Assembly: GCA_036245525.1 (NCBI GenBank)
Contig: BTPG01000006.1
Coordinates: 67,852,786 to 67,916,785 of the forward strand
DNA: 64,000 bases
From: Semisulcospira habei
Taxonomy: Eukaryota; Mollusca; Gastropoda; Semisulcospiridae
Reading direction: 5' to 3'
Shown here: positions 36,374 through 47,831 of the stretch, piece by piece
How the letters are laid out: every line of letters begins with the position of its first letter
Position numbering within the stretch: the stretch's first letter is position 1
The notes under the pieces: generated by a model
Told to the model about the DNA's origin: nothing
Seen by the model: the letters and a program-made list of their open reading frames with translations, nothing else
Databases searched by the model: none
Program-made: the position numbers and the translations under genes

Positions 36374-36758
36374 ACCCGGGTCTGCCCTGGGGGACTTGGG
36401 TGGGGTTAGGTATTTTTTAGTTCCCAGGGTCACCCTGGTCAGCCCCACAGGGTGAGTTTTTCTCTCTATTCTGGGGCATGTGTTTCTGTCTACCCGAGGT
36501 CCATTCACCTGTATTTGCCTTTTTTAAACTCTCCCTACTGTCTGCACTGCCTGTAGCTCTTGATATTGGATGTGTGTTGCTAAATGGTCTTAGCTTTATT
36601 TAGGCCCCATGTGTTAGGTTTATTTAATGTGTTTGACCGGCTGGCGACATACATTCAATGTTCTGTTTAGTTGGTTGTTTTTTTTTCACAAGCAGTGCAG
36701 GCACGTCCTGAGAAAGCCTTGTTGCTGTCAGGACGTTAAGCAATGTACAATCAATCAA
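36374..36758 (+). mobile_element. SINE-like element, copy 2, with 14-bp target duplication
   Basis: It is flanked by TCATTCACTCCATT (36360-36373, 36759-36772). It is nearly identical to 1454-1840 from ACCCGGGTCTGCC to the (AATC)n tail. Confidence 0.87.
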
Positions 36759-36772
36759 TCATTCACTCCATT

Positions 36773-37210
36773 CAACCAAATTTTTGGGAAACGATGTATG
36801 TACATGAAGTAAAAACAAATTACTACTAGGGCTCCCTCTCTAAATGACAAAAATATCAAAAATTACTGATAAAAACACAGTACAGAGAATAAGAACAATA
36901 AATGTTGCCTATCAATGCCACGTTTTGTGCTGTTCTTCTCTGAATTAGGATTTTATCAACAATTTTCAACTTCTTTTTAAGTATGTTAGTAGATAACTCA
37001 CATTATACACAAATTAACCATTTGACTCCCGTACCTAAATGACTTCCATTCTATAGAATGGAAACCATTTCGTTCTGGGAGTCGAAGGATCAAAAACATG
37101 GATCATCCATAATGTTTCAAAGATGGTTTCAAAATTGCTTGGCACCTCTACGTGCAAAGCTATTCTGGCAACACCCTTGAACTGTCATGATCAACTTGTC
37201 TCTTGAACTG
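36773..37210. other. Intergenic, with MITE fragments F1 and an A/D-type core
   Basis: F1 (37023-37087) is a hairpin centred on CCATTCTATAGAATGG with GACTCCCG...GGGAGTC arms. At 37120-37200 a degraded core (GCTTGGCACC...CAACACCCTTGAACTGTCAT) follows. The remainder shows nothing I recognise. Confidence 0.6.
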
Positions 37211-37665
37211 TAATGTAGTTTTCGGAGGACAACTCCCAAGGACAGGAATGATATGCTGAATATGGACGAGCACTGTGACACTAAATGGCCAGTGTTCATA
37301 TCTACAGTAGAACCTTTTCTGTTGAGGAACCTCCTTTCTTGCGTGGGACAAATTCTGAAAAGACAGGTGCTCTCTCTCGAAAAGTATTGAAAGGCAAAAA
37401 GTGTCACCTGTCATTAAAGACCATCATTTTGGTGGCCACTGCCACCTAAATGAAGGTCTTGAATGACGGGTGACACATCTAACAAGGGTGGTCATTCAAA
37501 ACAGGTTCTGCTGTTGTGTTTTAGAAGGCCATGACGATCTTTGATACACAAATGTAAAGAAGTCGTTTGTGTGATTTTCGACTGTCCTGTCAAATACAAA
37601 GTCCCACATTTTCACTTAAACATAGAGTGTGCAATAAAACACAAATGAGTATGATCTTGAAAATC

Positions 37666-37877
37666 TTAACCCTCTTAACTCCACGGCCACATTTCCAAAC
37701 TTTTTGAGGCATTGTCTAAAGACTATGTACCGGTTGCATATGATGAATTGACCATGATAATTCAAGGGTAGTGCCAGATGAGCTTGGTGCCTTTAAGTCG
37801 CCAAGCTCATCTGGCACTACCCTTGACTTATGATCAATTTATCTCCTGCTGCAGGATCCCGGGGCTAAATGGGTTAA
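37666..37877 (+). mobile_element. TTAA MITE family B, copy B2
   Basis: TTAA at both ends. The core pairs GCCAGATGAGCTTGG with CCAAGCTCATCTGGC, a matched variant of the usual core. Confidence 0.85.
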
Positions 37878-38753
37878 TAGTGTATCTGTTACCTTTTCAA
37901 ACAAGAAATCGATCCTTCCCCCACACGACTTGTCACACAAAATAGAATTTAAGACGACGATTAAAATTGTTGTCATTTATTTCCCTGCACCAATCTTTTT
38001 TTCTGATCAAGATACAGTGTAAGAATAAATTCTAAATTCATGATTTTCTCACATTCTCCTGCATCAATCTAGAATGTCAAACATGCTCATTGATTCTCAC
38101 AGGTAAATGAAAGTTCATGAATTGTATTGTCCCTATATTCACCTGGCTAGCCCCTGCAGCTGCAGGGGTTCAAGAGAAACTATGCCATTCGCTGGCCAAG
38201 ACTAACTTTTTGATGTCCTTGGACTAATACAGTGATCAAAGTTTAAGCACACAACTAAACCCAATCCCTTCCCGTAAGTGCAAATTCTGTTTCCCTCTCT
38301 CAGAATGTAAAAATACTAGAATACTGTCAAATGATTATAGTCTATGGTTCTTGAACTGACAGTGTTTAGTTGTAGTATAGCTTGAGATAGGCCAATTTTC
38401 TGTGAAACTTCTGTTCTTCCTTCGTACTGTACAACTGCACAGAAGAAAAACAAAACAAAAACATGGCATTTTGAACTTTTGAAATACTTTGTCCATAACC
38501 AAATGTCAGGACCACAAAAGCATTACATCATTTGTCAAAGGTGCAGACAATATAATGAAGTATACAAACAACCCAACCCAACAAAACCAGCCTGCCTAAC
38601 CAACCCAACACAACCACCCAACCAAACGAACCAACCAACCCAAACCATCCAAAGCAACCCAACTGAGTCCAACTCACTAAGCAACCAACACATATACACT
38701 CGCATACAAAGACTCTCTGGACTTCTCGATAGTTCCATGACATAAAAGTACTT
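37878..38753. other. Intergenic, C-type half core and CCAACC-rich repeat
   Basis: A C-type fragment (CCCTGCAGCTGCAGGGGTTC) is at 38152-38172. A CCAACCAAACCC-rich low-complexity run is at 38565-38655. The terminal exon of the pitchfork homologue was looked for here and not found. Confidence 0.5.
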
Positions 38754-38973
38754 TTAACTCATTTAGCCCGGCGCACATATTTCCCAAATTTTGGAGGCAT
38801 CATTTAACGACTGACCTTGCACCTGTTGCAGGAGATGGGTCGACCATGATAATTCAAGGGCAGTGCCAGATTAGCTTGGTGCCAACATGCGCCAAGCTAA
38901 TCTGGCACTACCCTTGAATTATCATGGTCGACCCATCTCCTGCTGTAGTGCGTCAGGGCTGAAAGGGTTTTAA
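38754..38973 (+). mobile_element. TTAA MITE family B, copy B3
   Basis: TTAA at both ends. The core pairs GCCAGATTAGCTTGG with CCAAGCTAATCTGGC, and the outer stem ATGGGTCGACCATGATAATT is perfect over 20 bp. It ends 24 bp from the last recognised pitchfork exon. Confidence 0.87.
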
Positions 38974-38997
38974 AAAAACAAGCGAACTGCCCTGTAC

Positions 38998-39124
38998 CTT
39001 GTCGGTGTTCTTCTCAATGGTGCTCTTGATGGAAATGGGGGGCATCATTATGGGGGAGCCACCAAATGACTGATGCCAGTGGACCTGACGATTTCTCGGG
39101 ATCTCATGTTCGTATGCTCCAGGT
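38998..39124 (-). CDS. PIFO: Pitchfork homologue exon (last one found)
   Basis: Acceptor CCTGTTTTCAG precedes 39124. A GTACAG donor follows 38998. If unspliced, the frame runs 15 more codons to a stop inside MITE B3. Confidence 0.78.
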
Positions 39125-42100
39125 CTGAAAACAGGTATTGATATACTGAGCCCTAAGAGAGAAGAAGTCCCAACAGGAGTTGTACATGTTCTCTGAAGTG
39201 CATAACAAAGATCATTCATAATTAACTCTCTAACTGCCAGGCAAGGCGAATGCTACCCACCTGCAAGCGACATAAATCCTCATGAGCCCCACCCCAGTTG
39301 CGGGGGCTCATGAGGATTTATGTCTTGTTAGTTCTGTGTTCTCTGTGCCCATTTCATTTGTATTCTTCATGCGAATGGGGGGGGGGGGGGGGGGGGGGGT
39401 GCAATAGATTCAGATGTGAAATGCATGATCAATGGCAGCAAAGGTATTAACGAACCCTAACAGCACACTGATAAAGCCATGAGCTCAAATTCCTAAAGTT
39501 TGGAGTTGTCACCATAAGACTACATGAGACAGTTCGACCATGATAGTTGCAAGGGTTGTGCCTAAATAGCTTGGTGCCTTAATGGAGGCACCAAGCATTT
39601 CTGGCATCATTCTTGAAGGATCTTGGTTGATCCATATCTTTACAGCTTATGTGGTCTGAATGGATTACGCCTTGTGGCTTTGGGCACTGATGCTGGATGA
39701 TGATGATATAATGCTGACAATACAATAAAAACACACACAAAAAAATAATCATAGCTGAAAACCTAGACCTAAACCCGCAGTCAGCCTTATACATTAGAGG
39801 AAACTGGTACCTGACCTACCGGTAGGCTTTAAAATTGTTTTCGAGGCTTTGGGTGTGCTTAAAATTATAACAATGATATCATGTGGATGAACAATTCATA
39901 GTCATGAATGGAAACAAACACCTACATTTAGTGAGGTTAAAAAAACTTAGAACTCACCCAGGCTTTGCTTCCGTGGTTTCTCTGCGAGTGACAGGGAATC
40001 TGTCTGCCCCCGCAAGGAAAGGTTTCTTGTCTGTCTCGAAGGTGATGGGGTCCGTGTGGTGTTGCTGGTAGTGGTCAGGAGCAGGAGTCAGAAACTACCG
40101 ACATGACAATCACAGCATATAAACTTCAGACCACAGATGTAAGATTAACTCTTAACCCCTTCACTGCCAAGGAAAAGCGAATGCGATCTAACTGCAAGAG
40201 GCATAGATCCTCATGAACCCCCAGTGACTGCAGGGGCTCATGAGGATCTATGCCTCTTGCTGAGACCACTTTGTGTCCATGTTCTTTGGAAAGGTAATAA
40301 ATAATAATAATAATAATGAAGATTTCTTTGACGCCTAACCTCAGGTAGAGCTCTAGGGGCCTTACAAATGTCAAAAATACAATTTACAAAAACTGTACAA
40401 CACACACACAAACACACACACATTTCAGGCACCACAGCAAAACTACTACAGAATCCTCAACAGTCAATGTTAATCGGTGGGGTAATGGAGCTGGAAACGG
40501 TGTGTTTTTAGCGTAGATTTAAAAACATCATTTGAAACACTATGGCGGACACAGAAGGGGAGTTTGTTCCAGTACAGCGGCCCATGATATGAAAAAGACC
40601 GCTGGCCAAAAGACTTGGTACGGACAAAAGGTACATGCAAAATGTGGCTGTCAGCAGAGGATCTGAGTTGTCTTGAGGGAGTGTATGGCTGTAGGAGAGA
40701 AGATGGGTAAGTGGGGCTCGATATGGAAATGCAGCTGAAGCAGACAGAAGAAAGTTTATACTAAATTCTTGCAGCCACAGGGAGCCAGAAGAGGGATTTA
40801 ATTATTGGTGTAATTTGATCAGTTTTGCGCTTTTTGGTGATGAGCTTCACAGCAGAATTATGGACTTTTTGAAGCCTGTCAATCTGATGTTGGGACAACC
40901 TGCATACGGTGAATTACAATAGTCCAGTTTGGAAAGCACAAATGCACAGATGAGGGTTTTAGTGGCTTCGATGGTCAAATTCTGTCTAATGGAAGAAATG
41001 CGATGGAGCTCCATGTAGGCTGTGTCACAGGTGTTCACAATCTGTTGGTTCATAGACAAGTGTTTCGTCCAGGGTTACTCCAAGATTCTTGGCGGTGCGT
41101 GAAAGACTGATGATGCTGGTTTCTATGGCCATGGACTTGGGGAGGGAAACTGAACTGGTCAATCTGTGGGGTTTGATTATCATCATTAAGTTGAAGTTTG
41201 ATGACATCCACTCTTTGACATCACAGATACAGTTCTGAAGGCTTAGGATGGCGCTAGGGACTTGGTCAGGAGTAGCGTGTTTGTACAGCTGGGAGTCATC
41301 AGCAAAGCCATGGTGGGAAACCGAGAATCTCTCAATTACACTGGAAAGGGGCTAGATGTGGAGAATGAAAAAAATGGGGCCTAGGACTGAGCCCTGAGGG
41401 ACCCCAAAGCGCAGTAGAGAAGGACTCGACCGGTAGCGGTTAATGACAACAGTCTGGTGATGATCAGTCAGGTAAGATCTGAACCAGGACAGGACACTAC
41501 CTGTGATGCCAAACGTGGAATGAAGTCGAAGCAGAAGGATCTCATGGTCTGTTGTATAGAAGGCAGCTGTCAGATCGAGCAAGGCTAGAACAGAGACATG
41601 TCCATCATTAAGTATCCTAAGCATGTCATTCACGATCTTGAGGGGAGCAGTCTCAGTGGAATGCCTAAGCCAATATGCTGACTAACAGACAGAAAGAAGA
41701 CTGTGCGCATTCACATGGTCAAGGAGCTGGGAGAGAACAATCCTTTCAATGAGCTTGGATAGGAAGGGCAGATATGAGACAGGCCTGAAGTTTTTCAGAT
41801 TTTCGGGGTCAAGACTGGACTTCTTAAGCAGGGGTTTGATACTAGCTGAATTGTAAACAGCAGGGAAAATACCTGAGGACAAAGAGTCATTGACCAGAGA
41901 AGTGATGGTAGGGAGGACTATGTCAATACATTCAAAGAGAAGGTGGGTAGGGATGGGATTCAGGTCACACGTCTTAGGAGCATACTTTGTCATGATCTTG
42001 CGAACATCATCTTCAGACAAACTCTTGAAGGTATGGAAGACTTGTCCAGCAAAGGGCACATCATGACTGTGAGGTGAAACTGATGACTGGCAGTCCAGCT

Positions 42101-42977
42101 TGTCTTGAATAGACTACTTCTGAGTGAAAAACTCACAGAGCTTCTCAGGTAATTCAATGGGAGGAACAGATTTTGGCAGATGAGACAGTCTTTTTTGCCA
42201 AAAGTTTGCCTGTGAAGCTGAACAGCTGTTTGCTTGACGTGCATTCCAAAAGCTGTGGCTTTTGGTCGTTCAGTGAACACAGATTTCACATACAAAATGT
42301 ATGTCCGTTGGCAGGTAAAGGGTTAAACTCCCAGAACTACATGACTTTTATTCTATAGAATGGAAGTCACTTGGTTCTGGGAGTTTAAGAGTTAACTGAC
42401 AGATACAGCAAATAGGATGAAGAGTAAGTTTAAGTATATCGTGCTGTACCTGGAAGCCATAAAGTCAGACAGCACTATACATGAGTGCGTCATCCCAGTG
42501 CTAAATTTATAAATATATAAACTTGTGAAGAAAGGCCACTAGGTAAGTAAAAGGTTGTCGTGCCTACATCAGCTTTAGATGGCCCATGCCTGGCTGTGCC
42601 TGTGCCAGCTAAGTCTGACATCAGTCCGAGGACCCTTTGCTCACCAAGCATCCCCATGGGAGGCAGGGGACCATGACACAAACAACAACTTACTTTAGAA
42701 CTCCTGCTGAGCCTGGGGCCAGTACGTGCACCCAGTGTGTAGCCCCTCTTGCTCTCCACCCGTGCGTTAATCTGGTACATGAAGTTTGTGTGCTACGTAG
42801 GAAAAAATAAAAACCCGAACATTAGAGGGTTATACAAAATCCGCAGATTCAAGAGAAGGGTGTGGTTGAAACAGTGAGTTCCTGTCGAGCCTAACCAGTA
42901 TTACATTCCTTTGCATGTAGGAATCATCGTGACCAAAAAACGCTACCGACACGCAAAGGAATATTATAAATACATGC

Positions 42978-43062
<85 letters not shown>

Positions 43063-44513
43063 ACACAAGTATTGATATATTGTATAACAAGCAAATTAAT
43101 ATTCATGAACTTGCTTGATATACTTTCCTTCCCTGCACACCAAAAAGACTCGATCTTGACGATACTTGCATTCTTCAAAACAGAAACACCAAATATTTCA
43201 CACTGCAACATTAACAAGCTTCTTATGTGTAGTAGTAATGAAATACTTCTTAGTGTGTACGGACGCTCAAATTTTATATCCCATACACACACACAAACGG
43301 AGAACAGACACCAGTTGCAGCACAGACAAGTGAAATTAACAAGATGTCAGCTAGAGACATTGACAACCTGAGAAAGAACTAAATAAACAAACCTGCTAGC
43401 ATTTTCCGCAATTATGCATGATCTATTTACAAGCATAACACACACGGTTATACAAAGCACCGATGTCTTCAAAGTCAGACGAAATCTATGCGCTGAGTCG
43501 AAAGCGATATGTTGTCATTTGCCATTCATGTGTTTTGTCACACAATCACAATCAGGGAACAAAATGAATGACGCAAGGCACAGTTTTGTTTTGGATTGGG
43601 AACATACATTATATTGAGCAACATTTTGCTTAATATAGTGCCAATAACCGACAGATGTGATTGACCTGAATCAAGATGTCCTCATCTTATGACTCGGACA
43701 TTTTGATTTGGGTCTCGTAATCACATCTGCCTGTTATCGGCACTATTATCAAGCAAAATGTTGCTCAATATAATATAATATCACTTTTCATAGTACAACA
43801 TTGTGTGGCTTGATCTACAATGTTGGTGGAACCTAGGGCATACCCAATAAGCAGGAGGTCACTTGGCTGATGTTGGCCACTGATAGCATGAACACAGCTG
43901 TGCAAGGGCCAACACTGGCTGACATCAGCCCAATGACCTCTTGCGCACTTAGATATGCCCTTCTTCCCCTCTTGACCCTCTGTCAGCAATGTCCATCAGA
44001 TTGATATGCTTATAGAAAGGTCTTGTCGCAATGTACGCTTGGGCCAAGTTTGAAGTCTGCGGCTTGAATTGTCTCAGAGAAAATGTCAATGTCAATGTTA
44101 AATTGCACCTCGGATGACAAACAACTGACAATGGACGGACGATGGACATATGGAGGATGCCACAGAATATAGACTTGCTTTTGCTATTGCACCCAAAAAG
44201 GTTTATTAATCGGCAGACATACAATTTCCCAATGAGGGATAAATGAAGTATTATGGCATTGTATTGTATTTTATTTAACACATGCACACTCACAGTCACA
44301 TACATGCGCACACAATCACACACATACCTAATCAAAACTCATGCTGACTTTCAAGTCAGATTACCTCCTCATTGTTGTAGCAGCCTGGTCCCCTGTGTGG
44401 AGCCCCTCTGAGGGGCAGGATTTCGTTACCAAAGCGGTTGTAGGGCATCTTGACAGGGAACATCTCCCGCTCCTGGGCAGTCATGAAGGCCACCTGCCGA
44501 GTATGTTGTTCCA
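38998..44513 (-). CDS. PIFO: Pitchfork (ciliary protein PIFO/CIMAP3) homologue, four exons, both ends incomplete
   Basis: Exons 44513-44365, 42792-42694, 40094-39958 and 39124-38998 join in frame to about 136 residues. The first has [14 protein letters not shown], the second RGYTLGART, the third TPAPDHYQ, and the third/fourth junction gives KPGPGAYEHE. These occur in the same order as in vertebrate pitchfork, a small protein of the ciliary base linked to cilium assembly and disassembly. Fourth-exon sequence such as [12 protein letters not shown] is also family-like. The start exon and the C-terminal exon were not found. The introns contain an L2-type LINE and several MITEs. The gene faces away from GTF2H1, with about 3.3 kb between. 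Confidence 0.82.
39222..39360 (+). mobile_element. TTAA MITE family C, copy C9
   Basis: It starts at TTAA 39222. GACATAAATCCTCATGAGCC pairs with GGCTCATGAGGATTTATGTC: an A-T pair where most copies have G-C. Confidence 0.75.
39377..39399 (+). repeat. Run of 23 G
   Basis: An uninterrupted G23 tract in a pitchfork intron. Length in such tracts is prone to assembly and sequencing error. Confidence 0.9.
39525..39650. mobile_element. Degraded MITE with B/D-type core
   Basis: TCGACCATGATAGTTGCAAG, then AGCTTGGTGCC...GGCACCAAGC are readable. The arms carry small indels and the termini are not clear. Confidence 0.6.
39958..40094 (-). CDS. PIFO: Pitchfork homologue exon
   Basis: Acceptor AG (40095-40096) and donor GTGAGT next to 39958. 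It encodes [16 protein letters not shown], then [17 protein letters not shown]. The 137 nt keep the phase to the next exon. Confidence 0.78.
40296..42240 (-). mobile_element. L2/CR1-type LINE, 5'-truncated
   Basis: A minus-strand LINE ends in (ATT)n (plus 40298-40317). RT and C-terminal blocks are readable in pieces from about 42180 to 40850. The insertion target was MITE C10. The edges are accurate to about 20 bp. Confidence 0.8.
40847..42180 (-). pseudogene. L2-type LINE reverse transcriptase, multiply broken
   Basis: Pieces in order are: [89 protein letters not shown], then [12 protein letters not shown] and [14 protein letters not shown]. These are classic L2/CR1 RT blocks. The YADD-type catalytic region near 41280-41340 is frameshifted. 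Confidence 0.82.
42323..42395 (+). mobile_element. TTAA MITE family F, copy F2 (73 bp)
   Basis: TTAA at both ends (42323-42326 and 42392-42395). ACTCCCAGAACTACATGACT pairs with AGTCACTTGGTTCTGGGAGT around TTCTATAGAA. Its left TTAA is the right TTAA of C10. Confidence 0.8.
42694..42792 (-). CDS. PIFO: Pitchfork homologue exon
   Basis: Acceptor CCTACGTAG precedes 42792; donor GTAAGT follows 42694. The 99 nt encode [20 protein letters not shown] and RTGPRL, with the family-typical GYTLGART. Confidence 0.83.
42895..42965. mobile_element. MITE family E fragment E5
   Basis: TGTAGGAATCATCGTGACCA and CGCTACCGACACGCAAAGG are family E signatures. Only one arm is good. Confidence 0.6.
42980..43060. 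repeat. (AT)n microsatellite, about 40 units
   Basis: A pure AT dinucleotide run in a pitchfork intron, directly next to MITE E5. Confidence 0.95.
43609..43772. repeat. Hairpin element with ~54-bp arms
   Basis: TTGAGCAACATTTTGCTTAA and CAGATGTGATT on the left pair with AATCACATCTG and TCAAGCAAAATGTTGCTCAA on the right, around about 55 bp. It is probably a MITE of a different type; no target duplication was identified. Confidence 0.7.
43832..43965. repeat. Imperfect inverted repeat
   Basis: GGGCATACCCAATAAGCAGG ... GGCTGATGTTGGCC pairs imperfectly with GGCCAACACTGGCTGACATC ... CTTAGATATGCCC. Confidence 0.55.
44365..44513 (-). CDS. PIFO: Pitchfork homologue exon (first one found)
   Basis: Acceptor GTTTCAG precedes 44513; donor GTAATC follows 44365. 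It encodes [20 protein letters not shown] then [20 protein letters not shown], the best pitchfork match. It begins two bases into a codon (n-TG), so a start codon split by the intron is possible. Confidence 0.85.
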
Positions 44514-44533
44514 CTGAAACAAAATGCAATACT

Positions 44534-44746
44534 TTAACACTTTTCATACTGATACACTACTGCATGAAATAAATTTGACTATCATAGTTCAAGGGTGCTG
44601 CCAGAATAGCTTGGTGCCTAAGGCACCAAGCTATTATGGCACCACCTTGAACTAAAATGGTTGATATATCTCCTAATCTGTAATGTGGCCTTCATAGGAC
44701 AATAAGCAAGTTTTAAAAAAAATCAGCCTCAGGATGTAAAGTGTAA
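44534..44746 (+). mobile_element. TTAA MITE family D, copy D1
   Basis: It starts at TTAA 44534. Core GGTGCTGCCAGAATAGCTTGG / CCAAGCTATTATGGCACCACC. It ends AGGATGTAAAGTGTAA, merging with E6. Confidence 0.78.
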
Positions 44747-44836
44747 ACCCTTTCGCTCTAAGTAGCAGTTTTCATCACAATGATGCCTGCAGGAATCATC
44801 AAAACAAAAGCCACTGCCCACTGCCAAATGGTTTAA
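44743..44836 (+). mobile_element. MITE family E, copy E6
   Basis: ATGATGCCTGCAGGAATCAT is the hairpin centre; it ends AAATGGTTTAA (TTAA 44833-44836). It adjoins D1 on the left. Confidence 0.68.
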
Positions 44837-45169
44837 CCCCCTTGAGCATGCAGCCACCTGTGGCTGCTAGCACAAGAGAATTAATCCAGTGTCCAGGGCA
44901 GATGGATCAACCCTGGAAGTTCTAGGGTCGTGCTTGATTATAGTTTGGCTTACTTCCCACAATGTCAACTGTAGTCTGACTTACATGAAGCCTCTTTCAT
45001 CTTCAGTATAAATATCATCTGCTGAGTCTGCTTCTCCAGTGATGTACACAATGCTTTACATGATCACACATGTAATTGTAATATATGCCAGCATCAAGGG
45101 AAAGGGCTGGATTGATCTTAGTAATGCAGCCTGGGCACTAACACAGTAACAGTAGCAGAATCTGTAACC

Positions 45170-45381
45170 ACTTCACTGCTAGCGGGCACAGTTTGTGTTT
45201 TTGAAATCATTGTCAATTCAACATAAAAATCTCATGCTGTCAACAACAAACAAAAAGGACAGAAAGTTGTTTCAGCAAGAGGGATAGATCCTCATGAGCT
45301 GAAGCAACCGAGGGAGCTCATAAGCATCAATACCTCTTGTTGTTGGGAGATGTTTAATTTTTCTCAGCAGTGGAGGGGTTC
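45170..45381 (+). mobile_element. MITE family C, copy C11
   Basis: AACCACTTCACTGCTAGC at the left, AGAGGGATAGATCCTCATGA / GAGCTCATAAGCATCAATAC in the core, and CAGCAGTGGAGGGGTT at the right. Confidence 0.68.
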
Positions 45382-45461
45382 ATATCCTGCCATTACTTTG
45401 TTCAGCAAAAGGCCTCCCATTTCATACGCTATGCATATTGTCATTTTGAACGTCAACAATT

Positions 45462-45684
45462 TTAACCCTTATCATTCAGAATACACCAGTGTTCGTGAAA
45501 TAAGTTTGACTAAAATAGTCCAAGGGTAATGCCAGAATAGCTTGGTGCCTCTAGGCGCCAAACTATTCTGGCACTACCCTTGAACTAAAGCCATTGGTCT
45601 ATATCTTTGTCTGTAAGTACTATAATGTAGCTTGCGTATATGGCAGTGTACAAATTTGAAGCACTGCAGTATGATATGGGTTAT
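45462..45684 (+). mobile_element. TTAA MITE family A, copy A7
   Basis: It starts TTAACCCTTATCATTCAG and ends TATGATATGGGTTAT. The core GCCAGAATAGCTTGGTGCC / GGCGCCAAACTATTCTGGC has two mismatches. Confidence 0.82.
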
Positions 45685-47307
45685 CTTGCTTCTGAACTCT
45701 GGATTGGATCTTTGTTCATCGGAGGGGCCTAACTTCCCAATGCCCACAACGTCATGGGACCGACGTCGCTCGCCGTTGGCTATCTAGATGACAAGAAATG
45801 CGGTAGAAATGCTTTTGATTCTAAAACATTTGCGTAAAAAATACAAAAATAAAAGAATAGAACAAAACAAAACAAACAAACAAAAAACCAACGCAGCCGC
45901 ATTTCATTTTTACAGTTTCAAAAGTCTGAATGTTTCTTACTGCAAAAATTGTACGAAACAGTTTAATATTTCAGATACAAAATATTAACCCGACTAAAGT
46001 AGGTCGAATCAGTGCATGGTCACTATTTGACGTGCACATTCTCTGCTCATTGTCTCCGCACAACACGGCTTACTTACCCGACATTTTGCCTGAGTATTCC
46101 GATCAACAAAGACTGGAACCTTTATCTGACCGGAAACCCGAGTCAAAAACCTGTAATTCTGCTAAAATTACAGGCCCAGTGGGAATGGAGCTCACAACTT
46201 TGGTTTGTTACTAGGGAAGCAGTATTTCCCCTTTTTGGCCTTTACGACAGGAAGTTGCCGCAAAGTGATACAATGTCGCAAAGACACTATCGCATGGAAA
46301 ATCACAAGCAAGTGTATGATCTGCTGTTTCTTTTTATCTCGTTCGCAATTAATAGGACAGCGTTAACTATGTCCAAGAAGAGGAAGTGAAGAGGTAATCG
46401 ACTGTTTAATTAAAATAAATATATTTACATTTTGTGTAGGCCTCCTTGTGGATAGTAGTACATCTACGTACAAGACATTTTTTGCGGCTGTCGGCGTTTA
46501 TTTATTTTTTGGTCTTTTTTTCTTTTTCTAAGAGAGTGTGTGATGCGCTAGAATCAGTTTCAGAGTGAATTTCCGTCGCCTGATTTATAAGTGAAGTGTA
46601 TGCAAACATTATTTTGACACTTTTTGTACAAACTTCCGAAGCGGCAAGTTATCATATTGAACTTATTTTAGTGAGGACCAAAATGTTCTAAGATCCTAGT
46701 TCGCAGTTCGGACTAGCATCCATTTGAAATGTGGGAGCCCGAATTATTCTCTGTACACATGCACAGAAATTTGCATTCGCCATTCGGGCTCCCAGACACA
46801 TAATTTAATTGCATCTCCCAACAAGAAATATCCTAAACTTTGGTGGTGGGTGAATGGATTTGGTTCTCTGCTACCAAAATGGTACCACTTCAACAAAATA
46901 CTGTAGTTTATCAAAGGCTCATTCACAGAACGTTAGACAAACATGTAAACAAATGCTCAGATCCCTTTACCCCTCTCCTAAATAAATATGCTACAGGCAG
47001 TAAGTGGTTAAGTAATAGTTCACAGTATCTCCAGGCAAACAAATAAATGTTCTTTGCTGGACAAACGAGCTAATTTATGTTATTTATTTTTTATAAATGA
47101 AGTTTGAATGTCATAAAATGAATGATTTTTCTACTTTTCTTCTCCATTGTGCGCAGGAGAGTTTTGTCCATTATGCGCAAAAGGCAGTGAACAACCTCTT
47201 GTATGTGTACCTATACTCGCGTACAATGTGAAAAGAAGGGTAGAAATTAGTAGCTGAGGCAAGACAACATTGATAACCAATGGTATTGTACCATTTTGGC
47301 AATTGCT
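45685..47307. other. Intergenic region between the pitchfork and GTF2H1 homologues
   Basis: AT-rich, with no convincing coding frame. An inverted repeat GGGAGCCCGAAT / ATTCGGGCTCCC lies at 46733-46796. Promoters for the two divergent genes may lie here, but I see no defining motif. Confidence 0.5.
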
Positions 47308-47512
47308 TTAACCCAATTAGCCCCGGGACCCTGCAGTAGGAGATGGATTGATCTTGATAATTCAAGGGTAGTGCCAGGTGAGCTTGGTGCCTGCAGGCGC
47401 CAAGCTCACCTGGTACTACCCTTGAATTATCATGATCAATCCGTCTCCTACAACTGGTACATAGTCGCTAGACAACGCCTCCAAAAGTTTGCAAATGCTA
47501 CCGTGGGGTTAA
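47308..47512 (+). mobile_element. TTAA MITE family B, copy B4
   Basis: TTAA at both ends. The core pairs GCCAGGTGAGCTTGG with CCAAGCTCACCTGG, a third matched variant. Confidence 0.87.
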
Positions 47513-47831
47513 GGAAGAGGTACAGTGATCTTATAGTTTGTTTATAATAATGTCTTTGTCTGTTGATAAAGGTTCCTGCTTAGTACTATTGGTAGCATTA
47601 GTACATTTTGTATAGATCTCTCATTGTATCAACACTTGCCTCATTTCTGCCCTTACAGTGCAAAAGCCAGTAAATCCATTTTTGAGAAAAGTGAGATTTT
47701 AATTTTGTAACAATGAAATTCTTGCGTTAAAAAAATATAGACATAATAGCTATCTAATTCTAAGTAATAAAAGTAGATTTACTGTCTGTAGTTCACAGGA
47801 CAGAGTGCTTGGGCTACAGAGTTAGAGAATC

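Larger units (their letters stand above)
40150..42326 (+). mobile_element. TTAA MITE family C, copy C10, split by an L2-type LINE
   Basis: The left part (about 40150-40295) has the hairpin GAGGCATAGATCCTCATGAA / GCTCATGAGGATCTATGCCT. The right part (about 42227-42326) has AAGCTGTGGCTTTTGGTCG and ends GTAAAGGGTTAA. Their join matches the intact left half of C4 in reverse. The LINE sits between. Confidence 0.75.

Noticed and set aside
38528..38745. Possible small protein in a Pro/Asn- or Trp/Gly-rich frame
   Set aside because: Low-complexity CCAACC repeat read in two strands; no start or splice context.
42830..43292. Poly(Tyr-Ile) open frames
   Set aside because: They come from the (AT)n microsatellite.
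46012..46389. 125-residue plus-strand frame upstream of GTF2H1
   Set aside because: No recognised motif and overlapping competing frames; not enough to call a gene.
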